DNA from: Pseudomonadota bacterium
GTDB lineage: Bacteria > Pseudomonadota > Gammaproteobacteria > Steroidobacterales > Steroidobacteraceae
Length of the DNA stretch: 64,000 nucleotides
NCBI GenBank assembly: GCA_025351005.1
Contig: JANXWS010000040.1
Coordinates: 107,213-171,212, forward strand
Direction of reading: 5' to 3'
The translations under genes and the position numbers were made by a program. Under the pieces are notes generated by a model, which ran no database searches, was not told the DNA's origin, and worked only from the letters and a program-made list of their open reading frames with translations. Below are positions 51,157 through 62,680 of the stretch, piece after piece; within the stretch, counting starts at the first letter, position 1; every line of letters begins with the position of its first letter.

Positions 51157-53250
51157 TCAGGCGTCGACGCGTTCGACCGTGACCGGCAACCCGTTCAGCG
51201 CCGCATTGCCGCTCGGGCCGTCGAGGGCGAGCGGGTCGGTCAGGTCGTTATAGCTCTCCCCGGCCAGCGCTTGCGCGCGGGCCTGGCGCGTCCCGGCGCG
51301 ATGGTGGCCGAACCCGTGCGGCAGGCAGACGACACCGGGCAGCAGGCCCTCGCACGCCGCCACCTCGACCTCGATGGCGCCGCTCCGCGAGCGGATCCGC
51401 GCCCGGTCGCCGTCGGCGAGTCCGCGGGCCGCAAGATCCGCCGGGTGCACCTGCAGGTGGTGGCGCGGCTTGCCCTTTACGAGCCGCTGCGCGTTGTGCA
51501 TCCAGGAGTTGTTGCTGCGCACGTGGCGGCGGCCGATCAGCGCGAGCGCACCGGGCGTCGTGTTCACGGCCGGCAGGGTCCGCAGCCGCGCGAGCTCCGC
51601 GAGCAGCAGCAGCGGCGCGCACTCGATCCGCCCGCTCGCGGTCTCGAGTCGCCGCAGCAGCGAGGGCTCGAGCGGGCCGAGGTCGAGGCCGTGCGGCGCG
51701 CGCTCGAGTGCGCCCAGGTCGAGGCCGCTGCCGCCGCGCGCGAGGCCGAGCGCAATGAGCTCACGCGGCGCCGGCAGTGGCTGCCACGTCTTGCCCGTGG
51801 CGGCGGCGTGTGCCGCACCGATGCCGTTGACGATCTGCCAGTCAGCACGCTCGTCGTCCGCCTGCGTTTCGACGGGGACGCTGAGGCGCGCGACGCGGCG
51901 CACCGCGAAGCCGCTGAACACCACGTCGTAGTGGTACTGCGTCAGCGGCGAGGCCGGCGGCAGGATCAGGTTGGCGTGCCGCGTCGTTTCGTTCACGTAG
52001 ATGTCGATCGCGACGTAGTAGTCGAGACCGGCGAGCAGGCGGTCGAGCGCCGCGCCGGCAGGCGTCGACAGCACCGGATTGCCGGCGCAGGTGATGAGCC
52101 CGCGGACCTGGCCAGCGCCCGGCGTGGCGATCTCCTCGGCGAGAGCCGCGACCGGCAGCTCGCCCGCGAATTCCGGCAGGCCGCGGACGCGGCTGCGCCA
52201 GCGGTCGCGCCGCCCGGCCGAAGTGCCGGGACCGGTCACCGGGATCACCGGCTCGTTCGGCAGCATGCCGCCTGCGCGGTCGAGGTTGCCGGTGTAGAGG
52301 TTGAGCAGCTGCACGAGCCACTGGCACAGCGAGCCGTGCGACTGCGTCGAGAGTCCCATGCGCCCGTAGACGGCCGCCGCCGGCGCCGCGTAGAGCTCGT
52401 GTGCGAGCCGCAGGATCGTCTCGCGCGGCACGCCGCTGCGGGCCTCGGCCTCGGCCGCGGACACGCCGGCCGCCGCCGCGAGCGCATCATCGAGCCCAGC
52501 CAGCCGCCCGGCGTAGGCCTCGACGCGCGGCGGCCCGAGGGCGACCAGCGCCTCGAGCAGCGCGAGCAGGAACCAGACGTCGGTGCCCGGCCGGATCGCG
52601 ACGTGCTCGCTCGCGATCGCCGCGGTCTCGGTGCGGCGCGGGTCGACGACCACCAGCCGGCCGCGGCGCACGAGCGCCGTCAGGCGCCGCTCGATGCCCG
52701 GCGCCGTCATCAGGCTGCCGTTCGAGGCGACCGGGTTCGCGCCGAGCATCAGCACCCAGTCGGCACGATCGACGTCCGGCAGTGGTATCAGGAACTGGTG
52801 CCCGTACATCGCCCAGGCGACCAGCTGGTGCGGCCACTGGTCGACGGACGAGGCCGTGTAGACGTTGTGGGTGCGCAGCTCGCGCAACAGCGATGGCGCG
52901 TAGGCGAAGTGGCCGAAGTGATGCACGACCGGGTTGCCGAGATAGGCGGCGATCGCGTCGGCGCCGTGCTCCCGCTGCACGGCGGCGAGGCGCGAGCCGG
53001 CTTCGGCGAGGGCCTCGTCCCAGCCGATCTCGGCCCAGTGCTGGCCGGTGCGCCGCAGCGGCCGGCGCAGCCGGTCGGGGTCCCGCTCGAGGTCGATGAG
53101 CGCGTTGCCCTTCGGACAGACGTGGCCGCGGCTGAACGGATCCTCCGCATCGCCGCGGATCGCGTCCAGACGCCCGTCCGTGTAGCGCAGCTCGAGGCCG
53201 CAGATCGCCTCGCACAGCGGGCAGGCACGAAAGCGCCGCTCGACACCCAT
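51157..53250 (-). CDS. Molybdopterin oxidoreductase with one 4Fe-4S cluster
   Basis: 697 residues from ATG 53250. CPLCEAICGLELRYTDGR supplies three Cys (CxxCxxxC) and SRGHVCPKGNAL the fourth, giving the N-terminal 4Fe-4S site. LGANPVASNGSLM, DPRRTETAAIASEHVAIRPG and the C-terminal domain with NNSWMHNAQRLVKGK and VCLPHGFGHHRAGT are DMSO-reductase-family blocks. At the place where formate dehydrogenases carry Cys or Sec, the sequence reads SSVDQWPHQLVAW, so the Mo ligand, if any, is Ser or Asp. No Tat signal: cytoplasmic. No electron-transfer subunits adjoin. Substrate unknown. Confidence 0.9.
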   Translation of the reverse strand: MGVERRFRACPLCEAICGLELRYTDGRLDAIRGDAEDPFSRGHVCPKGNALIDLERDPDRLRRPLRRTGQHWAEIGWDEALAEAGSRLAAVQREHGADAIAAYLGNPVVHHFGHFAYAPSLLRELRTHNVYTASSVDQWPHQLVAWAMYGHQFLIPLPDVDRADWVLMLGANPVASNGSLMTAPGIERRLTALVRRGRLVVVDPRRTETAAIASEHVAIRPGTDVWFLLALLEALVALGPPRVEAYAGRLAGLDDALAAAAGVSAAEAEARSGVPRETILRLAHELYAAPAAAVYGRMGLSTQSHGSLCQWLVQLLNLYTGNLDRAGGMLPNEPVIPVTGPGTSAGRRDRWRSRVRGLPEFAGELPVAALAEEIATPGAGQVRGLITCAGNPVLSTPAGAALDRLLAGLDYYVAIDIYVNETTRHANLILPPASPLTQYHYDVVFSGFAVRRVARLSVPVETQADDERADWQIVNGIGAAHAAATGKTWQPLPAPRELIALGLARGGSGLDLGALERAPHGLDLGPLEPSLLRRLETASGRIECAPLLLLAELARLRTLPAVNTTPGALALIGRRHVRSNNSWMHNAQRLVKGKPRHHLQVHPADLAARGLADGDRARIRSRSGAIEVEVAACEGLLPGVVCLPHGFGHHRAGTRQARAQALAGESYNDLTDPLALDGPSGNAALNGLPVTVERVDA

Positions 53251-53340
53251 GGGCCACCTCCACCCCGATGCTAACACCGGCCGTGCGGGCTGCTGTCGCG
53301 CGGAGCCAGCCGCGCGAGCGGTGTCGGCAGTGCGCCCCGG

Positions 53341-53784
53341 CTAGTGGCCGCGACGGCCCCGCCGGCCGAGCGAGCCCTCGTAGGCGACCCAGCCGATGAT
53401 GATGCCGATGCCGATCCCGAACAGCACGCGCGCCGCCGAGTTCAGCGCGACGCCGCTCGTGGACGCGAGACCCGCGCCGGCCGCGTCGCGCGTCATGTCG
53501 CTCAGCTTCGCGAGCACGATGCCGGCGGCGCCGAAGCCGACGAGCTCGACCCAGTGCGCCGCCCACCGCACCGGCAACCCTGCGCGCGGCTCGCGTCCCG
53601 ATTGCCAACCCGAGCCGAACAGTACGCCGCCGAGCACGCCCATCAGCCAGCGGGGCGCGGCCAGCTGTTCGGCGATGCCCGGCAGCTCGCCGGCCGTCAT
53701 GCCGACTAAGCCGAGACCGGTCATGACGAGACCGAGCGCCGCGATCCTCGGCAATGCGGCATCCGGAATGTGGTTCGACTGCAC
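53341..53784 (-). CDS. Predicted membrane protein of unknown function
   Basis: 147 residues, not recognised. Hydrophobic stretches: IAALGLVMTGLGLVGMTAG, LMGVLGGVLFGSGWQ, LVGFGAAGIVLAKL and ALNSAARVLFGIGIGIIIGWVAY, consistent with four membrane helices, ending in a basic tail RRGRRGH. The gene starts at ATG 53784; a later Met at 53725 is possible. It lies between the molybdopterin and alcohol dehydrogenase genes on the same strand, with no tight spacing. No assigned function. Confidence 0.65.
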   Translation of the reverse strand: MQSNHIPDAALPRIAALGLVMTGLGLVGMTAGELPGIAEQLAAPRWLMGVLGGVLFGSGWQSGREPRAGLPVRWAAHWVELVGFGAAGIVLAKLSDMTRDAAGAGLASTSGVALNSAARVLFGIGIGIIIGWVAYEGSLGRRGRRGH

Positions 53785-53927
53785 GGCTTCCCGGGCTCCC
53801 CATGTTCGGCGATCGGCCGCGAGCGCATCGCAAGGCGCACGTGCGCTGCAGCGCTCGCCTGCCTACCGTACGCCGCCGGCACGTCCCCCTCAAGCGCAGC
53901 CGGCCGCCGCGCGGCCCGACGGCGGCC

Positions 53928-55052
53928 TCAGGTCAGCACGACCTGCCGCACGACGACTCCGTCGGCGAGCGCGTCGAAACCCTCGTTCAGCTGCTCGAGC
54001 GTCAAGCGCGCCGACAACAGCCGGTCGACCGGCAGGCGACCCGCCTGGAACCATTCGATGAAGCGCGGCACGTCGCGCGCGGGATCGCAGCTGCCGAGAT
54101 AGCTGCCCTTGATCGTGCGCTCCTCCGCGACGAGCCCGAGGTGCGAGAGCGAGAACTGCGCCGCAGGGTGCGAAAGCCCCGCCGTCACCGTCGTGCCGCC
54201 GCGGCGCGTGATTTTGTAGGCAAGCTCGAGGGCGCGCACCGAACCCGCCATCTCGAATGCGAAGTCGACGCCGCCGTGCGTCAGTTCGCGAACGCGCTCC
54301 GCCGCTTGCGGATCGCCCGCGTTGCAGAGGTGCGTGGCGCCGAGCTCGCGCGCGAGCTCGAGTTTGGCGTCGGACAGATCGACCGCGACCCGTACCTCGG
54401 CCTGCATTGCGCGCGCGCCGAGCAGCGCCGCGAGTCCCACGCCGCCGAGACCGACCACCGCGACGCTCGCGCCCGGAGTCACGAGCGCCGTGTTGACCAC
54501 CGCGCCGACGCCGGTCGTGACCGCGCAACCGAACAGCGCCGCCTGCTCGAACGGCAGACTCTCGTCGACGCGCACCAGCGAGCGGCGCGACATGGTGGCG
54601 AACTCGGCGAACGCGGAGACACCGAGCAGGTGGTGCAGGTCGAGACCGGCGCGATGCAGGCGGAAGCCCCCGCCGAGCAGCGTGCCCCGGGAATTGCTGA
54701 CGGCGGCGGGCTCGCACAATGCCGGGCGACCGTGCCGGCACGGCCCGCAGGCGCGACAGCTCGGCACGAACGCGGCGACCACATGATCGCCGACGCGGAA
54801 CTCGGTGACGCCCGCACCGAGCGCGGCGACGACGCCCGCGCACTCGTGGCCGAGCACCATCGGCAGCGGCCGCGGCCGGTTGCCGTCGATCACCGACATG
54901 TCCGAGTGGCACAGGCCCGCCGCGCGTACCTGCACCAGCACCTCCTCGGCCCCCGGCGGGTCGAGCGTCACTTCCTCGACCTGCAGCGGCCGCGTGCTCG
55001 CGTAGGGCCGCGCGGCACCGCTCGTGGTCAGGATCGCCGCGCGCATCTTCAT
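53928..55052 (-). CDS. Zinc-dependent alcohol dehydrogenase (medium-chain)
   Basis: 374 residues. Catalytic zinc ligands are Cys and His in AAGLCHSDMSVIDG and LGHECAGVVAALGAG, and the Cys of FGCAVTTGVGAVVNTA. The structural zinc lobe CRACGPCRHGRPALC has all four Cys. VAVVGLGGVGLAALLGARAM is the NAD fold and DLSDAKLELARELGA fixes NAD preference by its Asp. It resembles class III/benzyl alcohol-type dehydrogenases. It lies 45 bp downstream of the acyl-CoA dehydrogenase gene and is likely part of the same alcohol or acid oxidation unit. Confidence 0.92.
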   Translation of the reverse strand: MKMRAAILTTSGAARPYASTRPLQVEEVTLDPPGAEEVLVQVRAAGLCHSDMSVIDGNRPRPLPMVLGHECAGVVAALGAGVTEFRVGDHVVAAFVPSCRACGPCRHGRPALCEPAAVSNSRGTLLGGGFRLHRAGLDLHHLLGVSAFAEFATMSRRSLVRVDESLPFEQAALFGCAVTTGVGAVVNTALVTPGASVAVVGLGGVGLAALLGARAMQAEVRVAVDLSDAKLELARELGATHLCNAGDPQAAERVRELTHGGVDFAFEMAGSVRALELAYKITRRGGTTVTAGLSHPAAQFSLSHLGLVAEERTIKGSYLGSCDPARDVPRFIEWFQAGRLPVDRLLSARLTLEQLNEGFDALADGVVVRQVVLT

Positions 55053-55097
55053 CCGCTGCTCCTGTCGGTTCCCGCCGCTGCCCGGCTCGTCGTTGCG

Positions 55098-56852
55098 TCA
55101 GAACTGCTCGGCGGGCGCCGCGGCGCTCACGTCGCTGCGCGAGGCCACGAAGTCTAGCCAGAGGCGCGCCAGCGGCAACTCGCACTCGAAGAAATAGCGG
55201 CAGGCGCGCAGCTTGCCGGCGAACAGCGGCTCCGTGCCGCGCGCGACGGCCAGCACCGCCTGGTCGAGCCACAGCCAGGCGACGACCACGTGGCCGAGGG
55301 CGCGCAGGAACGCGGTCGCGTTGTCGAACGCGGTCACGCCCGGGGCGCGCTCGAGCAGCGCCACCGTCGCGGCCACGTGCTGCCAGGCCGCGGCCAGCGC
55401 GGCGGCGTGCGGGGCGAGCTCGGCGCTGCCGGCCGCGAGCGCGGCGGTGCGCGCGACGCGCGCCGCCGCGACGCCGAGTCCCGAGCCCCGGTCGCGCAGG
55501 ATCTTGCGGCCCAACAGGTCGATCGCCTGGATGCCGGTCGTGCCTTCGTGGATCGGGTTCAGGCGATTGTCGCGGTACAGCTGCTCGACGTCGAAATCGC
55601 GCGTGTAGCCGTAGCCGCCGTGCACCTGGATGGCGAGTTCGTTGGCGAGCAGGCCGAACTCGGCTGGCCAGCTCTTGGCGACTGGCGTCAGGAGCGCGAG
55701 CAGCGAGGCTGCTTCCGGGTCGCCGCTGTCGTCGACCAGCCGTGCGCAGTACAGGCAGAGCGCGAGCGCCCCCTCGGCGTAAGCCTTCTGCGCGAGGAGC
55801 ATGTGCTTGATGTCGGCATGCCCGATCAGCGGCATCGGCGCGCCGCCGCGGACACCGGGAGGCCGGCCCTGGCGGCGCTCGCGCGCGTAGTCGACCGCGT
55901 GCCGGTATCCCCGGTAGGCGAGCGCCGCTGCTCCGAGGCCGACACCAATGCGCGCCTCGTTCATCATCTGGAACATCTGCGGCAGGCCCTGCCCCGTCTC
56001 GCCAACCAGCCATCCGAGGGCACCGCCGCGCTCGCCGAAGTTCAGCAGGCAGTTGGGCGTGCCCCGGTAGCCCATCTTGTGGTTGAGGCCCGCGACGCTG
56101 ACGTCGTTGGCGGTGCCGTCGGGCAGCACTTTCGGCACGATGAAGAGCGAAATACCCTTGGTCCCCTCGACCGGCGCGCCGTCTGCGCCCGGCACCTTGG
56201 CGAGCACGAGGTGGACGATGTTCTCCGACACGTCCTGGTCACCGGCCGAGATCCACATTTTGTTGCCGCTGAGCCGGTAGCGCCGGCCAAGACGGTCCTC
56301 GCCGTCCGGATCGGCGCGCGTGCGGATGTCGGCGAGGCTCGATCCGGCCTGCGGCTCCGACAGGCACATCGTGCCGAACCACCGGCCCTGGATCTGCGGC
56401 CGCGCGAACTGCTCGATCTGGGCGGGGCTGCCGAACTGCACGATCAGCCGTGCGTTCGCGACGGTCAGCATCACGAACGCCGCCGTGGCGGCGTTGGCCG
56501 CAGCAAAGCCGACGGCCACCGCCGACTGGACCAGGTACGGAAGGCCCATGCCGCCCTGCTCCGGCGCGAAGCCGGCGGCGAACAGGCCGACCTCGGTATA
56601 GTGGCCGAGCGCTTCCCGCACGGCCGGCAGCACGTGCACGCCGCTCGCGTCGAGCCAGGGCTCCTGCTGGTCGGCCGCCTTGTAGTGCGGCAGGAACCAG
56701 TCGGCCGCGATCCGTTCAGCGAGATCGAGCACGGCCGCAACCGACTCGCGCGAGTGCTCGGCGAACTGGGGCCGGGCGTAGAGCTGCTCGGCGTGCAGCC
56801 AGTCGTAGAGCAGGAACTCGAGGTCGCGTCGGTCGAGCAGCGTGTCGGTCAT
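55098..56852 (-). CDS. Long acyl-CoA dehydrogenase (DmdC/AcdA2-like, C-terminally extended)
   Basis: 584 residues from ATG 56852, the length of the 600-residue acyl-CoA dehydrogenase branch. GTMCLSEPQAGSSLADIRTRA and KMWISAGDQDVSEN are the substrate and flavin loops; IHEGTTGIQAIDLLGRKIL places the catalytic Glu as IxEGTTGIQ, and VHGGYGYTRDFDVEQLYRDN is also standard. The C-terminal 120 residues form the helical extension of this branch. DmdC homologues act on methylmercaptopropionyl-CoA, others on plain fatty acyl-CoAs; no dmdA/B/D gene is nearby, so the plain role is as likely. Confidence 0.93.
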   Translation of the reverse strand: MTDTLLDRRDLEFLLYDWLHAEQLYARPQFAEHSRESVAAVLDLAERIAADWFLPHYKAADQQEPWLDASGVHVLPAVREALGHYTEVGLFAAGFAPEQGGMGLPYLVQSAVAVGFAAANAATAAFVMLTVANARLIVQFGSPAQIEQFARPQIQGRWFGTMCLSEPQAGSSLADIRTRADPDGEDRLGRRYRLSGNKMWISAGDQDVSENIVHLVLAKVPGADGAPVEGTKGISLFIVPKVLPDGTANDVSVAGLNHKMGYRGTPNCLLNFGERGGALGWLVGETGQGLPQMFQMMNEARIGVGLGAAALAYRGYRHAVDYARERRQGRPPGVRGGAPMPLIGHADIKHMLLAQKAYAEGALALCLYCARLVDDSGDPEAASLLALLTPVAKSWPAEFGLLANELAIQVHGGYGYTRDFDVEQLYRDNRLNPIHEGTTGIQAIDLLGRKILRDRGSGLGVAAARVARTAALAAGSAELAPHAAALAAAWQHVAATVALLERAPGVTAFDNATAFLRALGHVVVAWLWLDQAVLAVARGTEPLFAGKLRACRYFFECELPLARLWLDFVASRSDVSAAAPAEQF

Positions 56853-57007
56853 CGGTGATTTCCGTCGGCCGCGCAGCGCCGGCCTCGGCGGGTATCGCAT
56901 GCCCGCCGGTGCCGGTCAATGGCGGCGGCGCCTTGTCCGGGGCCAGGCGGCGGCGGATCATCGGCGCGCGGCATGGTAGCGGCCGCGAACGGCGCCGGAG
57001 AAGCCAG

Positions 57008-59548
57008 ATGACTCTCGCACGACACAGCGTGCAGGAACGGCCCTGGGCGGCGCTCGCATGCCTGCTGCTCGCCACCGACGCCTCCGCGGCGCCGGCGCCC
57101 GCACCCTGGCACGACGGGCTCGAGTGGCGCGGCCGCTCGGTCGCGGTCGAGGCGGTCGCGGCCGGTCCCGGGCTCGTCGACTACCGCTTCCGCGGCACGG
57201 CGCCGGCCGAGGAAACGCGCGTGCGCATGGTTCGCGAGGCGCCCGGCCGGCCGCGACTGCGCAGCGGCAATCCACTGTTCGACGGGCTATTCGCGCTCGC
57301 GCTCGAGGAGCTCGCCGAGGACAGCGTCGAGCAGATCACCGACAGCCAGTTCAACGACGGCCGGCCGATCCCGTGCCACTGCTTCGAGACCGGCGCCCGC
57401 TGGCACTACGTGTGGACACGCGACATCTCCTACTCGGTCGACCTCTCGCTCAGTTACCTCGACGCAGCGCGCGCGCGCGATTCGCTGTTGTTCAAGCAGT
57501 CGGCGCTCCGCATCGGCGGCGCCGGCGCGCAGCTGGTCGCGCAGGACACCGGCAGCGGCGGCAGCTGGCCGGTCAGCAGCGACCGCGTGGCGTGGATCCT
57601 CGCGGCCGTGGACGTGCTGCATGCCTTGCCAGCCGCCGACGCTGCCGCGCTCGAACCGGAGGTCTACCGGATCGCGCGCGACACGCTCGAGCAGGATCGC
57701 CGCTATGCGTTCGACGAACGGGCCGGCCTGTACCGCGGCGAGACTTCCTTCCTCGACTGGCGCGAGCAGAATTACCCGCCCTGGACGCGCACCGACACGC
57801 GCTTCATCGCCGAGTCGTTCGCGCTGTCTACCAACGTCCTGCACTACGCCGCCCTCGAGGATGTGGCCGAACTCGCGCGCCGCGCCGCCCGGCCGGGGGC
57901 CGGCGACTACGCGACCGCTGCCCACAATCTGAAACGCCGCATCAACGAGCGTTTCTGGCAGCCGGACGCGGGCCTCTATGCAAGCTACCTCGACCGCGAG
58001 CTCGCGCCCGCGGCCGGCTACGACCTGCTCGGTCTCGCACTCGCCGTGATTCACGGGGTCGCCGGCGAGTCGCGCGCGCGGCAGGTGCTCGCGCGTTACC
58101 CGCTGACCGCGGCCGGGCCGCCGGTGATCTTCCCGCAGCAGCCGGGCATCGCGATCTATCACAACCGGGCGCTGTGGCCGTTCGCGACCGCCTACGCACT
58201 CGCCGCGGCACGTCGCAGCCGCGATCCGGTGCGCATGACTGCCTATGCCGAGTCCCTGCTGCGCGGCGCGGCGCTCAGCCTGTCCAACATGGAGAACTTC
58301 GAGTTCCTGACGCAGGCGGGCACGTTCGCGGACGGGCCGCTGTCCGGACCCGTGATCAATTCGCCGCGGCAGCTGTGGTCGGTCGCCGGCTACCTCGGCA
58401 TGGTCATCGGCAGCCTGTTCGGCGTCGCCTTCGACGCCGACGGCATGACCGTCGCGCCGGCCCTGCCGGGCGCGCTCGCGGCGCGACTGTTCGCGGGCTC
58501 GCGCGCGCTGTCGCTCGCCTCGCTCGCGGCGCGCGGCCGGATGGTCGACGTCACGCTCGAGCTGCCGCCCCGCTATTCGGACAGCGACTGGCTGCAGGCC
58601 GCGCGGATCACGCTGAACGGCAAGCCGCTGCCCGATCGCCACGTCCGACTCACCGCGACCGCGGCGACCGACCTGCACGTGGTCGTCACGCTGGTCGCTA
58701 CCCCGACCGTGGCGGCGCCGACGACGGTGCTCGACGCCGCGGACGCGCATGCGCTCACGCCGGCCGAACGGCGCCTGTTGTTCGCGCCGCCACCACCGGA
58801 CCTCGCGTCCGTGGTGCGCACCGATGGGGTCGCGGAATTCTCTCTCACGGCGCTCGAGCCGGGGCACACGTGGCGTCTCTACCGCGACGGGGTGCTGCTG
58901 GCGGACGGCCGTGGCGGCGAGCGCGTCCTCGATCCGGGTCCCGATCCGCAGCGCACGGCCTGCTACGCAGCGACCCAGCAGGCGCCGGACGGCGGCCACG
59001 TCTCGCTGCAAAGCCGGGAGGTTTGCCGCAGGGGTCGCGACAGTCGGCAGTCCTTCACCGCCGCAGCAGGCACGCTCGGGTCGCCCGACCATCATCCGCT
59101 GACGACCGACGACGGGCCGCCGCGCTATGCGGACTGGGGCGAGCCGCAGCAGCAGCTGCAGTTCGGGTACCTGCCGTCAGTCGCCGGGCGAGCGCGCCTG
59201 GTGCTTGCCTACTCGAACGGCAGCGGCCCGGTGAACACCGGCATCACCGCGGCGGTCAAGGCAGTCGCAGTCGACTGCGGCCATGGCGCTGCGCCGCAGA
59301 CGGGTGCGCTCGTCATGCCGCACCTGGCGGACGCGCACGTCGTCGGCGAGTCGAGCGCGTTCGTGTTCACCGCCGCGCGCGCTGCCCACTGCCGGGTCAC
59401 GATCACGGACGGCGTCAACATGTCCTACCTCGCGCACTTCGCGCTCTACACCGGCGGCCGGGGCGGCCGCGACGGGCCGTGGAACCGGGCCGACGTCGTG
59501 GCGGCGCACATCGACTCGATCGCGGACGTCCCCCGCGAACGACGCTGA
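57008..59548 (+). CDS. Exported six-hairpin glycosidase-like protein
   Basis: 846 residues from ATG 57008. A signal peptide ends at about DASAAPAP (residue 30). The middle third has an (alpha/alpha)6-barrel style: HYVWTRDISYSVDLSLSYLD, then FLDWREQNYPPWTRTDTRFI, FWQPDAGLYASYLD and GIAIYHNRALWPFATAYALA. Trp-Thr-Arg-Asp is common to several glucoamylase/debranching-like families. The last 250 residues form a beta-rich part with FSLTALEPGHTWRLYRDG and an end region with Cys pairs. I cannot assign a CAZy family. It lies upstream of a hydrolase and a GH3 enzyme on the same strand, so saccharide breakdown outside the cell is likely. Confidence 0.8.
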   Translation: MTLARHSVQERPWAALACLLLATDASAAPAPAPWHDGLEWRGRSVAVEAVAAGPGLVDYRFRGTAPAEETRVRMVREAPGRPRLRSGNPLFDGLFALALEELAEDSVEQITDSQFNDGRPIPCHCFETGARWHYVWTRDISYSVDLSLSYLDAARARDSLLFKQSALRIGGAGAQLVAQDTGSGGSWPVSSDRVAWILAAVDVLHALPAADAAALEPEVYRIARDTLEQDRRYAFDERAGLYRGETSFLDWREQNYPPWTRTDTRFIAESFALSTNVLHYAALEDVAELARRAARPGAGDYATAAHNLKRRINERFWQPDAGLYASYLDRELAPAAGYDLLGLALAVIHGVAGESRARQVLARYPLTAAGPPVIFPQQPGIAIYHNRALWPFATAYALAAARRSRDPVRMTAYAESLLRGAALSLSNMENFEFLTQAGTFADGPLSGPVINSPRQLWSVAGYLGMVIGSLFGVAFDADGMTVAPALPGALAARLFAGSRALSLASLAARGRMVDVTLELPPRYSDSDWLQAARITLNGKPLPDRHVRLTATAATDLHVVVTLVATPTVAAPTTVLDAADAHALTPAERRLLFAPPPPDLASVVRTDGVAEFSLTALEPGHTWRLYRDGVLLADGRGGERVLDPGPDPQRTACYAATQQAPDGGHVSLQSREVCRRGRDSRQSFTAAAGTLGSPDHHPLTTDDGPPRYADWGEPQQQLQFGYLPSVAGRARLVLAYSNGSGPVNTGITAAVKAVAVDCGHGAAPQTGALVMPHLADAHVVGESSAFVFTAARAAHCRVTITDGVNMSYLAHFALYTGGRGGRDGPWNRADVVAAHIDSIADVPRERR

Positions 59549-59735
59549 AGCATGTAGCGGCCGACCCGACCTCGCCGCGCCGCGGACCTCCGTCAGAATG
59601 TCAATCGGCGATCCAGACTGGACCGCAGCGGTGATCACCACGACCTCCTCCCCGGCTCCGTACGCGGCTGGCGCGGCGGTTCGCGCTACTATCGGACGAC
59701 GACCCGGCGGCCCCGCCACCGCGAAACACTCGCCC

Positions 59736-60685
59736 ATGGCAACTGCGACGAACTCCTGGCACCGCAGTGCGCGGGCCCTGGCCGTCCTCGCGCTGCTGGT
59801 CCCGCCCGGCCCGACGCCGGCGGGCGAGCAGGCACGCCGGTGGCAACCAGACGCGTTCGAGCGGGCGCGAGCGACGGTCGCGCTCGCAAACGGCATCACG
59901 CTCGGCTACGTCGACGTTGGCCCGCGCAACGGCCGGCCGGTCGTGCTGATCCACGGCTTCACCGACAATGCGGCGAGCTGGCTGCCGATGGCGCCGTATC
60001 TCGACCCGCGCCTGCGGCTGATCATGGTCGACCTGCGCGGCCACGGCCGCTCAGGAAGACCCGAGTGCTGCTACACCCGCTTCGACTTCGCGTATGACGT
60101 GCGGCTGCTCCTCGACCGGCTCCGGATTCCGGCCGCGGACCTGGTCGGCCACTCGCTCGGCAGCATCGTCGCGCAGACCGTCGCGGAACTCTGGCCGGAC
60201 CGCATTCGTCGGGTCGTGCTGATCTCCTCGACGGGCAGCAGCGCGGCGGGCTGCGCGGCGCCTGCCGGCGAGCCCCCCTTCGACTGGGCGGCCTTCCGCG
60301 GCACGGTCGCCGGACTGAAGCAGCCGCTCGACCCCGACTCGACGTTCATGAACGACTGGTTCGCATCGCCGGGCGCGGTGGACGCCGGGTTCCTGAGCCG
60401 CGAGAAACGCGAGGCGGCGGCGATTCCAGTCCGCGTCTGGCTCGCGGTCGTCGACCAGTCGATGACAGGCACCGACCTGCAGGCCACGCTGCCACTGCTG
60501 CGCGCACCGGTGCTGCTGGTCTGGGGAGGCAAGGACGGCATCTTCGGCACGCTCGCCCGTTGCTCGCTGCGCCGGGCGCTGCCGGAAGCGACGGTCGAGA
60601 TCTTCCCCGACCTCGGCCACAACCCGTTCTGGGAGGAGCCTCGGGCGGTGGCCGCGACCGTGAACCGGTTCCTGCTGGGCACTCC

Positions 60686-60689
<4 letters not shown>
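59736..60689 (+). CDS. Exported alpha/beta-fold hydrolase
   Basis: 317 residues from ATG 59736. The leader (LAVLALLVPPGPTPAGEQA) suggests export. VVLIHGFTDNAASW gives the oxyanion loop, DLVGHSLGSIVAQTVAE the nucleophile Ser (residue 140), VWGGKDGIFG the Asp and FPDLGHNPFWEEP the His. This is a standard esterase/lactonase/epoxide-hydrolase-like protein. TACTAT at 59687-59692 may be the -10 box. The stop overlaps the GH3 start (ATGA), so the two enzymes are made together; it may remove ester groups from the sugar substrate. Confidence 0.9.
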
Positions 60690-62653
<1,964 letters not shown>

Positions 62654-62680
62654 GCGAGGCGACGCCGGCGGGCGCGCCGA

